Below, one piece after another: positions 54,514 to 64,000 of a DNA stretch of 64,000 nucleotides. Source of the stretch: Nereocystis luetkeana (taxonomy: Eukaryota; Sar; Phaeophyceae; Laminariales; Laminariaceae); NCBI GenBank assembly GCA_031213475.1, contig JARUPZ010000035.1:3400953-3464952 (forward strand), given 5' to 3'. Each line of letters starts with the position of its first letter. Position 1 is the first letter of the stretch. The position numbers were made by a program, and so were the translations under genes. The notes under the pieces were generated by a model. It did not search any database, was not told the DNA's origin, and saw only the letters and a program-made list of their open reading frames with translations.

Positions 54514-55577
54514 GCTAGCGTTTTCGTTAGCGTGGTAGCACTGGCCGGAGTGGTTTTGGTTTAACTCGTTGACGTTGGTGGGGGGTGTTAGTGTTGGCAT
54601 TGGCGGTGGTGTTAGCGTGTAGCGGCAGCATTTACAGTGTTAGCAACGGCAGCAGTTGCGTCATACTGCAGTCCCGATGAGAGGAGAGTTGGACGGAGAA
54701 GGGCGGAACGGTAAGTACAATAGCAATGGGGGGAGTGTTTCCTTGGCAGGGATTTCGTATTCCCCCCGCCCGGCAATCACCCAGTCGCCCCTCCCCCCAC
54801 CCCCTGCGCGCGAAGAGCTTAGACAAGACATAGGTGGGCGTAAACGTGAAAACCGTGGGGGTGGGGACGGTGGCGTTTCTAGTCGTGATGTGAAGACGTT
54901 CACGCAAGTCTACTCCGTTTGTCGTGACGAAAGGGTGGAGGGGAGGGGGGGGGGGGGGGGGGGGGGGGTCGGGTGTAATAAGGGCCTGCTGGCTTGGTAT
55001 TTCGGAGTCGGGGGGCGGGGACGGAGGGGGGGGGGGAGGGGGTGGTTCCAGTTGCGGTGCTTGTTTGTGACTTTGTTATTGTGTCGGACGCACCATTTCC
55101 CGCCATGATATACCCGTGTACATGTGTCGAAGGCACGCATTGCCCGGCTATGGTCTCGTACTCACTCGAGTACGTGTGTCGCGCGCGCAAGCAGAACCAA
55201 TGGAGAGATTGCTACGACTTTTTGTTTTTTCCTGTCGCCGTAAACAGTGTTCCCGCACGCCGCAATCTCTGGGGCATAATTCTCGTAAGTAAAAGAGGGT
55301 CAAAGCTCTCTGCCGGGTCGAGGGTTGCCGCAACAGTTTTTTTTTTTTTTTTCGTCTTGTAGCTGTCGAACTTTTTTACTTTTGTCACTCCCCGCCGCTA
55401 CAGCAAGGATCTCGCCACATCCAGCGGGTAGGTACGACTGTAGTAGCCATCAGCGGATGAATTAATTGCGTGATTTTCTAGGGTTCGTTTCCTGCCGGCT
55501 TGTTTTTGTTGGCATACTATTTCGATCCGACCCGGGAGCGACTGACCAATCAACCTACCATGGTACTACTTTTTTTA

Positions 55578-55687
55578 TTATTACGGGGGACCATAGTTAA
55601 CAGGACCTATGGTATACATAAAAACCTATGTGTTTATCCATTTTTACTATCAATATTTGGTCCTGTTAACTATGGCCCCCCGTAATA
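55578..55687. mobile_element. MITE family M1, copy 18
   Basis: TATTACGGGGGACCATAG to GGCCCCCCGTAATA. Confidence 0.9.
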
Positions 55688-55931
55688 CTACTTTATTACT
55701 ACTGTATGTCAGATATAGAAATTTGCCGCTGAAGGCATTGGGGCGGGAACAAGGTTCCGTCGCATGCAAGGGTGCATTGTTTCATCAAGGAATAAACTGC
55801 TGCAGCTCTCGAGTCGGACCCCGAGTTCGTATACGTACGTAGTCCGTGAAAGTAGAAAATCGTTGAATATTTCCTCTCAAAGCACCAAGTTACAATTTTG
55901 TCGGGATGAGGAATGAATTGTCCCGATATTC

Positions 55932-56038
55932 TTAACCCCTTTAGAACTCCAGTCCCGTTTTGGGGACAAGCCACTCAAATTCCAAGTAATTTGCCCCCAA
56001 TTGTCCCAAAAACGAGACTGCAGTCCTGAAAGGGTTAA
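55932..56038. mobile_element. MITE family M2, copy 10
   Basis: Perfect TTAA on both flanks; arms CCCCTTTAGAACTCCAGTCCC and GAGACTGCAGTCCTGAAAGGG. The right arm has a duplicated CCCCCAATTGTCCC. Confidence 0.9.
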
Positions 56039-58142
56039 GCACCGTAAAATCCGCTATTAATAGTCTGCAGGAGAATATTATCCTTGAATATTAAATAATA
56101 TTCCTTCTTAGCAGCCTTTTTATTTGAGTCGACAAATCACGTGAAAAAAAGTTTTTGGTTCCTTCCGGAGGGTGCATTTTTCCAGGAGCTAAGTTAGAGG
56201 TTGGCATTCAACAGATCTCGTCGTCCACCACAGGTCGGTCGCTCTTCTGAGTTTCGGAAAGAAGAAAATAATGAAGAAATAAACAGGCAGAAAGCCCAGA
56301 TCCAAAAAGCTTCGGAGATTGATTTCTTTCATGAGAGCCTGCAACACGATTTCAAAATATAGGGTAACCCCACGGCGCTCGGGCTTTCAGTTTTCTTCAG
56401 TTATAAGATGTGCTTGATTGCTTTGCGAAAGTGATTTTGCGGTCAAACGTAGCGGGTCGCTCGACAGGAAACGGTATATCGGGGACATAAGTCTTGGAGT
56501 ATGTGTGCCGTAAGGTTTGTTTCGCCTGAGCTGCCGATACGCGGAACATATACGAGTACCGTCAGTTGGCGAAAAAAACACCGGAAGACCGACTTTTGGA
56601 GTTTTTCGAGGTCGAAACGCTTCCAACATTATTATTTTTTATTCCAATTTTATAACATTATGAAATACGTCAGCTGTGAGTTCCGACTGATTAAATAGTT
56701 GATACTCAACTTTGCAAGCTGCGTAATACGTCTCGTCTATATCCCATTTTTCACTGAATTTACTAATTGTATGATGAGCCAAAATTCCGCTACGGAGACC
56801 GTATGACTTTACGTGAGGATAGATACACTGCTGATAAACACCAACAAGTGACAATGAAGAGGATCAAACAACAACAAAAAGGCACCTTGGGTGGATGGTG
56901 ATTTTTTTTCCCGTCATATTAGTCAGTTTTCATTATTTTACCGTACTCCACACCAAGAAGCAGAGCGTGCGGCGGTGACGCAGCGACCGCCCCCTCACCA
57001 GGCGGCGGAACCTCCCGTCCAATCACGAGGCAAGCTAACACGAAACAAATATCGCAGCTGCGTATAAATATGTAGACATCACACGGAGTGCCACACTCAT
57101 CACACCTTGATTTTACTATCGCATTTTATCCATACCTGGTAGATCATATCATTGGCAGTCCTATCATCATCGTATCATAGCCTTACCTAAAAGTACACCA
57201 AAACAAAGTTGTCCAGTCGGATGACAAAAAAACAGCAGTTCAGTTCTCCCGAGAAAAGAAGGCTGCCCTTGGGACGGCAACATACCAGAGGGTAGGTTGC
57301 TTTTTGGTGCTCTGTTGCTGCTGATGCTGCTGCTGCTCGCTGTGCATGACACCTGACGCAAAAACAGCCTTCCTACTGCTACTGCTACTACTACTGCTGC
57401 ACCTTGTGCCATGCCCTGTCCTTCCCCCTCCATCGATCCGGGGGGGGGGGGGAGCAAACGCAAAGTAAACGCGTTCGTTCATCAGACGGCCAACAAGCCT
57501 CCCCTCCCCCCGTACACAACCATAACCACCATCAACGAACCAACCGCTGTTGTTGCCGAACAGCAACCAACCGATCAAACACCAATCAACCGATTACAGG
57601 AAGGTTTCGAACTACTGTACATCTACAACGCCTACGTGACGGCCGGCCAACTGATTTTCCACCATTCCGAAAAAAACAAAAACACACACGCACATGAAAA
57701 AGTTGACACAGCAGGAAAACAAACTGCGGGCCACGAAATGTCTTTCATTTACTGGGAGTTGACACACACTGATTCGCGGCATATTTCATACTATTAATAA
57801 ACTGACACCAAACGAAGTCGCCCGCCCGCCCGCCTGCCTGCCTACCTGCGAGCACATACATAATCTGCTGTTCTGTCGCTGCACGAACCGAACGGCCTTT
57901 TTCCTCACCTACCGGGGAAAAAAACCCAATTTGAAAAGAGGGTCCCAAAACCTTTAAAAAAAAGTTTTATTACACCAAAACGGAGAGAGTCCATCCAAAC
58001 CAGCCGCGACCATATACCGATATATTGTACCCATAAACCGGCGGATTTCAAACCGTTCACAACCGAAAAAAAAAATGCCGCGCCAATTCGAAGCAGTTAT
58101 TTTCGCGAAAACATGTTGGAAAAAATATCCTACGGTACACTA

Positions 58143-58193
58143 ATTCCAAGCAGTTTGTCCCCTAACTTGGGTGCAGTTGTAAAAAGGGGTTAA
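58143..58193. mobile_element. MITE family M2, half copy
   Basis: CCAAGCAGTTTGTCCCC, GTGCAGTTGTAAAAAGGGG and a terminal TTAA; the left arm is missing. Confidence 0.65.
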
Positions 58194-59596
58194 GATAGGT
58201 GTAGTACCTTTTTTTCATCTTCCTGGCTTTTCAGTCCCCCCCCCCCCAAGCCTTTTTCTGCTCCCGTCTCACGGGGCGGGGAGGGCGCCACGTATAGGGA
58301 GAGCAGAGACAGAACGAACGAACGGAACGAACGAAATGAACGAAACGCGCACCCGAGTGGCAGAACACAACAAGAACAAAAAAACACACCAAAATCTTGG
58401 GGAAATATTGAAAATCATTCATTAAAAAAAAATGTCAGCATGCGCTCTCGCTCTCTCCTCGCCGTAACAAAAACAAAAGAGAACCCGAAACACGACGCCA
58501 ACGAAACGAATTGATCACTAATATCAACCATCTGAACATACACCAAGAATAATGATACGAAAAAAACATGCACGCCCCTAATACAGAAAAAAAAAAACGA
58601 ATCAACAGCGATCTAGGCAGGCGCTTTTGGGCAGGGTCCGGGGGCGGCAAACGCTCTAAATTGCTCCGAATCCGGTCTTTCAGGTCTTGCCGGATCTCTT
58701 TGGACTCGAGGCACAGCAAAACACGAAAACTAACTTAGTGTTTGGGACATCAGTGCCGCGTGCCGCCAGACGGGGACAGAGAAAGAGAACGGAAACAAAA
58801 AAAAAAAACGAAACCGGAAAGCGCCAAAATAAAGCGAGGAACAAAACAAATGAAAGCCGTCGTCACCGAAGTTACCGTACGTGTACTTAGACTATCTGAG
58901 TGGCGACAACGGGGAAGACGGGGGCAGTTTTCTCAAGTGGCCAGCCAATCTTCCTTCAAAGGCGATATTACATTTGACCGGCACACGTATACAAAAACAC
59001 TCCAAGCAGACGGCCGAAGTTCTCCATGCGCCACAGAGCTAGCTCTCCAGACCAAGAGCGGACGAATACAAGAGTAGACTACACGTTCATATTCACGTCC
59101 TCGGAGTCAAAGCTGACATCTCGTCGCAAAGGAAGACTCTCCTCCTCCCAGCGAGACTCTTCCTCTCAAAACGAAGACTGACGCCAGGCCGATCAACAAC
59201 GAACTGCCAAAAGAAACACAGCAGCACAACGCCTAGGCGAAAGTCGCGCGGCGAGCTATCCAATCCGCCCCGACGACGAGAAATTAGGTTAGGCAAATTG
59301 GCGGGGAGGGCCTCCGGTAGTGGTCCAAAAAAACCGGCAACTTTTCCGAAGACAAGCAGAACGACACACGCACAAAAAGGGAAACGACGTACAGCACGGC
59401 ACGCCAAAACACGGTACGGCCCAGAACGGTACGGGTGGATGTATGGATGTAGACGCGACCTCGACAAAACCAGAGCAAGAATCAGCCCAAGAAAAAACCA
59501 GCTCAGCATTTCCCTTCCTTCAACCAGACCCCTACATTCAACTTTAAACGACGACATATAATACGTGCCTCAAACCTCCACGCCCCACCGGCGCTC

Positions 59597-60646
59597 CTAG
59601 CCTCTATCGGACACCTCCCCCATCGCCGCCCCCGTCCCCTCCCTCGCACGAGCCTCCGCCTCCGCCTCCCTGAACTCCGGGGTGTCTCCTCCGAAAACAA
59701 CGTCACGGAGCCGGCCGCCGCTCATTCCCCTCCTCCTATCTCCCACCGGGACGACTCCACTAGCTCCGCCCGCTCCACTCATGGCATCAGCCACGACAGC
59801 AACACCGTCGCCGCCGCCGCCGCCGCCGCTGCTTCGCGGTGCCTCCCCTACCTCACCCCGCGTCTCTTCCTTTTCTTCCATGGTCCCGCTCCCCGCGCGA
59901 CTCCCAAACATCCCACGGGAGGCTCTCTCCTGCCGTGCGCTTACCTTGCCCCCGCCGCTAATGCTACCGCTACCACCACCACCACCACCTCCACCACCAC
60001 CACCACCACCACCACCACCACCACCACCACCACCACCACCACCACCATCAGCACCAAAGGAGGGATCTCGAGGTACCACGATGAAGCTAGGGGCCGAAGC
60101 GGGCTGCGCGACGATGGACCCCTGCCGCTCCTCTTCTTGAACGGTTCCCCTAGCCCCCACTGAGCCCCCCCCAGCCACGGCGCCCCCTGTCGCCCCCCCT
60201 CCCCCTCCTTCTGCACCGCCTTCCCCAGGAAGAGGTGCGACCATGGACCCGACGTAGTCCATTTCCGAGTGGCCGTAGGAGGGGGGAAGGGCGGGACCCA
60301 TTGCTTGCTGGACCTGTTTCATCGGCGATTGGGGCGGGGAGAGGATTGGGGCGGGGAGAGGGATTAGGAATCAAATAAACCGAATCACAACACAACACAA
60401 CACAACACAACACAACACCAATGGACATGACGTTTCCGAGACAGAGGCACCGCAAAAATACGGATACCAAGAGACACCGACCTCACCGAGCGAACGGAAA
60501 CAACACACGAAACAAAAAAACTAAAACAACTCTTCTTTTGAACCCAAACAGAAGCACCAAACACGACAAATACAACAAAAATCAACTAAACATCCCCAGT
60601 AACAACCCGTCAGTCAGTAGTCACACACACAGACAGACAGACTGGC

Positions 60647-60682
<36 letters not shown>

Positions 60683-63024
60683 GGAAGCGCTCTCTTTCAC
60701 TCTTTCGTCACTTCAAGCCCCAAGTGTCTAATTTTGTAACTTTGTTGGTTGTACAGCCCTACTCACGTCGCTGGGCACAGTAGAAAGCACGGCACAACGT
60801 GAAGACAGCACACAGGACTACATACCGTATCACCGTGGGTGATAACAAAAAACACACGGGTGATAAAATAACACACACCCTGGGACGAAAATCAGCGGAG
60901 CCGAGTTCCTCCAGAGCCAAGGGGAGGCGCACACAACAAAAACGACGGCTTTGGGAAGAGGTCTAGTACTAGTCGATATTCTTTCCAGAATAACGTGTCG
61001 CTCGGGCTTCGCACTCTCTCCGGTGTCAAGAACATCAGCCTTGAATTTCGTTCGAGGGGGTGTGTTATCTTACCACCCTAGGGTGATAGTGCTATACGGT
61101 GGTCACGTGACTGCTGTGTACCGTACGGAGCGTTGAGTTCGCACAAAGCGGTGTTGTGCATCGTTTTCCAGCCTTATGATTATTTCCCAGAATGGGAAGG
61201 ATGCCAATACCGAACAAAGGCGTTTTTTTTTCCGAAAGATCTCGTCGAGAGAGAGTTCTCCGAAATTTCTCCGAAAATATAACGTGCCACTTTTAGCGTT
61301 TTTGCCGGCTGTCGAGGAAACGAGAGAGAACGCCGAAAAACGATCGCATCACCTCCTCTTTGAAGTCCACGCTCTTCAGGGCAGTGTAGGGCTGTTAGGG
61401 TGGCTGTGTATTACGGGGGACCATAGTTAATAGGACCAAATATTGTTAGTAAAAATGGTTAAATATATAGGTTTTTATGTATACGATAGGTCCTATTAAC
61501 TATGGTCCCCCGTAATAGTATACATGTCAACGGTGAACAGCCACCCCGGTGGTCTAGTGGTCAAACCTTGAATACTGCTAGTAATATATTTGATGTCGAG
61601 GGTAAGGGTTTCCGCACGCGTGGAGTTTTCTACTCTAAAAATGGCACCAACTGTCGAGAGCGCCTACTGTATAGCGTGGGTAGGCACAGTTAGACGCCAG
61701 TCAACAAGGGAAGAAAGTGCTGAACCTTTCCCGCGACAAGAATGCAAGGCACCTATACAACGTAGCGGAGCGGGCGGGGGAAGAGAAAAGCCTACTCATG
61801 TGAGACCCCGGATCCGAGTGACGACTAGGAGGGAGCAACAAGGGCGAATATAAAAAAAAGGCATGGGAAAAAAAAGAAGTGTTTTTGATAGTATGGTATG
61901 TCAGTGCTCCGGAGGACATAACCAACTCGTTCTCACATCCTCGTTGGTGTAGGTGCGGCGGCTGCTGGAGAACCGTATGGTCGTCGGAGCGACGAGGTGG
62001 AGCCCAACGCGGGCGGAGAGCGAGCCCAGGGCTCGGTCGCAGCACGACTTCCGAGCCTCCACCTTGGCCTTACAGTAGGCGCAAACTGCCTTTGTCTCCA
62101 GCCACGGGTCGATGCAGTCCTGTCATCATCACATCGGGGGGGGACGCTCATAGACATCAGAACCAAACATGGTGTGTAAAACCTACCAGATACAGGGGGA
62201 GAGATGTTTTTTTTGGACCCACCGTGGATTCTGAGTAGTATGTATCATTTCGTACTACGACGGCCCCCCTGTAATAACACAGAAACACAACAAAACACGC
62301 CTGTGACGGGGAAGGGAGTTCCACAATAATGCAAGGGGCGGTCAGTCAAGGGGATCAAACCGCGGTCTCCTATTGCGGGGGGGCACAGCGACCATAACCA
62401 AAACATGGTGCGTAAGCATATAATACCGGGATACATGGCCCCTGGGTCCATATGGGTTCTGATTACCATCACATGACCCCCACGCAAATATCAACAGCAC
62501 CTTTTCTTTCTTTGGAGCACGCACGAGCACGCACGCACGAGCGCACGCACGCACGCGCACGCCCATGCCCATGCACACGCCCACGTAGCACGTCCGCGCC
62601 CACACGCACACCCACGCCCACGCCCAAGCGCACGCACCTTGTGGAAGTGGTGCTGACAGCCCGGGATCACGCGAAGCTCGTCGCCAGTCTCGTATTCCAC
62701 CAGACAAATGGCGCACATGTCGGCCGTGCTGTCCCTCTCGTCAGGCACCGCCCCAGCTACGGCCGCCGTCCTGGGCCCGCCCGGTCCGGGGACGCTCGCA
62801 GCCGTCCCCGCTCCCATCCCGCCTTCCACGCCGGCCGCCGCCACCCCTCCGGAAGCTTCTCCGTGCTTGGGCTTGCTACCCTTGCCGCCCTTGGCTACCC
62901 TTGCCGCCGGCTTCTTGTACCGCGTCTGCGGCAGTCGCTCGATCGTGCTCTTGGGAAGACCTTCCTCCTGGGAGTAACGGAGGCTGCCCGTAGGGTCGTT
63001 GCGCAGGAGGCAGAGGTCCATGAT
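59597..63024 (-). CDS. RING-H2 finger protein, probable E3 ubiquitin ligase (5' end not found)
   Basis: Exons on the minus strand: 63024-62638, 62119-61937 and 60313-59597 (stop). All junctions are phase 0; donors GTGCGT and GTGAGA, acceptors CCCTCAG, ATGACAG and GAAACAG. The first exon ends in MCAICLVEYETGDELRVIPG and CQHHFHK; the second completes the finger with DCIDPWLETKAVCAYCK. Together they give C-x2-C-x14-C-x-H-x2-H-x2-C-x10-C-x2-C with the conserved Pro-Trp, the RING-H2 pattern that binds two zinc ions and an E2. GLPKSTIERLPQTRYKK upstream is the usual pre-RING helix. The third exon is Gly-rich, with about 24 Gly from (GGT)n, and ends REAEAEARAREGTG. Its link to exon 2 rests on phase only. 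A GTAAGC at 59946-59941 could be an alternative donor. The N-terminus lies right of 63024, perhaps outside the window. Confidence 0.8.
59966..60050. repeat. (CCA)n trinucleotide coding for poly-Gly on the minus strand
   Basis: About 24 CCA/CCT triplets in the last RING-gene exon; length is likely to vary between individuals. Confidence 0.85.
60630..60682. repeat. (CAGA)n microsatellite
   Basis: About 12 tetranucleotides with one TGG interruption, in the RING-gene intron between exons 2 and 3. Confidence 0.95.
61135..61385. repeat. Dispersed repeat M7, copy 2
   Basis: Shares ordered blocks with 12130-12370 (AATACCGAACA, TCGAGAGAGA, TTTTAGCG, AAAAACGATCGC, CACGCTCTT). Confidence 0.5.
61409..61517. 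mobile_element. MITE family M1, copy 19
   Basis: TATTACGGGGGACCATAG to GGTCCCCCGTAATA, with the full inner motif AATATTGTTAGTAAAAATGG. Confidence 0.93.
61546..61860 (+). mobile_element. tRNA-like SINE, single copy
   Basis: CCCCGGTGGTCTAGTGGTCAA (A-box-like), a decayed B box (GAGGGTAAGGGTTTCC), then the body GAGAGCGCCTACTGTATAGC, ACCCCGGATCCGAGTGACGA, ending in an A-rich tail. It overlaps nothing coding; the RING exon 2 starts 77 bp on. Confidence 0.7.
62148..62275. mobile_element. MITE family M4, copy 3
   Basis: ACATCAGAACCAAACATGGT to GATTCTGAGTAGTATGTATC; expanded in the right half. In the RING-gene intron. Confidence 0.55.
62368..62470. mobile_element. MITE family M4, copy 4
   Basis: CGACCATAACCAAAACATGGT to GGGTTCTGATTACCATCAC. 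Confidence 0.55.
62512..62637. repeat. CACGCACG / CACGCCCA repeat beside a RING-gene donor
   Basis: GCAC/CGCA and CCCACG units in the intron, running up to the donor of exon 62638-63024. Confidence 0.8.
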
Positions 63025-63079
63025 CTGAGGGAACCAGAAGGGGGAAGAAGAAAGGGAGAGAGAGCGGGGAGGGGGGGGG

Positions 63080-63530
63080 GGGGGGGTACTCGATATCATG
63101 CATGGCCGTAGCCGGGGAGAGGGGGAAGGGGGGGAGGGGGGGGGGGGGGGGGGGGGGGTACTCGATAGGAGATATGTACTCATCTCATGCATGGCCGTAG
63201 TCGTATGACCATAGACCCTCGCATCCCTACAATGCCGGGAGGGGGGGGGCGAGAAAGAGACAGGGCTAGGAGAGGCTGTGTCAACTAGCTACAAAGTTTG
63301 TCGTGGCTGGGCTAAAACTTGCGCACTACTGGAAAGGGAAGGGGGGGGGGGGGGGGGGGGGGGTGTACTCGATAGGAGAGATGTACACGATATCATGCCA
63401 TGGCCGTAGTCGTATGGCCATAGACCTTCGCATCCCTACAATGCCGGGACGGAGCACGTCGAGTTTTCACCGACCAGGCAGACATTGTTTGCACCAAGCG
63501 CGAGGCGTCGTGAGGTGTCCGGCGAGTTGC
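63080..63530 (-). repeat. Poly(C) SINE copies, inverted, at least three
   Basis: Three poly(G) runs (near 63070, 63140, 63342), each followed by GTACTCGATA and ATGCATGGCCGTAG-like sequence. The last copy continues through GACGGAGCACGTCGAGTTTT and GACATTGTTTGCACCAAGCG, the long form. Confidence 0.8.
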
Positions 63531-64000
63531 ATGAAGGGGGGGAGGGGGTACTCGGGGTTGGAGCGAGGGGGGCAGGAGGGGTTACATTACTATCATAGGC
63601 GAAACAGAAACGGCCAGCCCAAGACTTACGTTTGTTTTTTCGAGGCATCCGTATAGACCGTACTTTGACAGATACACAAAGCAGTTCCACCACGAATCAC
63701 AAGACGATTAAAACAGGAGCGCAATCGACACGGGCATCTCCAAACTAAACCCAGACCCCGACAAAAAGACCAAACGAATTCACCATTTGACGAGTCGCAA
63801 CACCCCGCTCCCCCCCCCCCCCCCCTCGCCTTACGGAGAGCACTTTTCGTCTTCGATCTGCGGCATGTCGGCAGCATTCCGTGAAAAAAACACAAGCGTG
63901 TGCCTCGCGCCGAATCACAGGAGAGTCACCACCATATGGAGGTCTAGTGTTTCGTCTCGGTAACCTTGGCCACGTACGATCATACCCGTGGCGACAGAGA
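63531..64000. other. Right edge, no gene assigned
   Basis: On the minus strand ATGCCTCGAAAAAACAAAC followed by GTAAGT (63646 down) looks like a short first exon, but its phase (1) does not fit the RING exon at 63024. A C run lies at 63810-63825. Nothing else is supported. Confidence 0.3.

Larger units (their letters stand above)
54268..59596. other. Intergenic stretch between dyskerin and RING gene 3' ends
   Basis: Tail-to-tail neighbours. It starts with a 40-bp tandem repeat, then a long G run (54947-54968), an M1 copy (55578-55687), M2 copies (55932-56038 and a half at 58143-58193) and a CAG/CTG-rich part near 57.3 kb. Several readings of 90-150 codons on both strands lack homology and start signals. 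Confidence 0.55.

Noticed and set aside
59093-59557. A 154-codon minus-strand reading with hydrophobic stretches
   Set aside because: No family resemblance, no acceptor linking it to the RING gene, and its position after the RING stop codon fits a 3' UTR.
1-64000. CRISPR arrays or bacterial operons
   Set aside because: Repeats are either contiguous or dispersed with no spacer pattern, and all identifiable genes are spliced eukaryotic genes.

Overview
The window is nuclear DNA from an intron-rich eukaryote. Five protein-coding genes can be assembled from exons whose splice phases fit one another. GT-AG introns run from a few hundred bases to about 11 kb, and non-coding DNA is mostly transposon debris. 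The proteins look like those of a stramenopile alga (brown-algal type) or a similar protist, but nothing here fixes the lineage, so this is inference.

Layout, left to right. (1) 1-1060: tandem poly(C)-tailed SINE-like repeats, then the last three exons of a probable CDT1 replication-licensing gene (+, to 3251). (2) 3252-11458: intergenic repeats, including a tandemly duplicated tRNA-like SINE. (3) 28519 to 11459 (-): a complete five-exon, 200-residue Rab5-group GTPase whose 11 kb first intron holds a broken LINE. (4) 28954 to about 41470 (+): a PRA1 (prenylated Rab acceptor) gene starting 434 bp from the Rab start codon, head to head. (5) 45377-54267 (+): a complete nine-exon dyskerin/Cbf5 pseudouridine synthase gene of 515 codons. 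(6) 59597-63024 (-): the 3' part of a RING-H2 ubiquitin-ligase-type gene.

The Rab and the PRA1 gene are the clearest functional pair: PRA1/Yip3 proteins release prenylated endosomal Rabs from GDI, so a shared promoter would co-express substrate and factor. The repeats also tell a joint story. A 19-copy MITE family (M1) has TA target duplications, shown by a paralogous empty site. A second family (M2) has TTAA duplications, also shown by an empty site. A LINE and an abundant short element share a GAGTAC-poly(C) 3' end. The 9-mer TACCWGGTA occurs at least 39 times and appears as 7-bp insertions at TA inside M1 copies, like the footprint of an excised TA-specific transposon. Several exon/intron junctions have nearby duplicates, most strikingly five identical 61-bp-spaced 3' splice sites before dyskerin exon 7.
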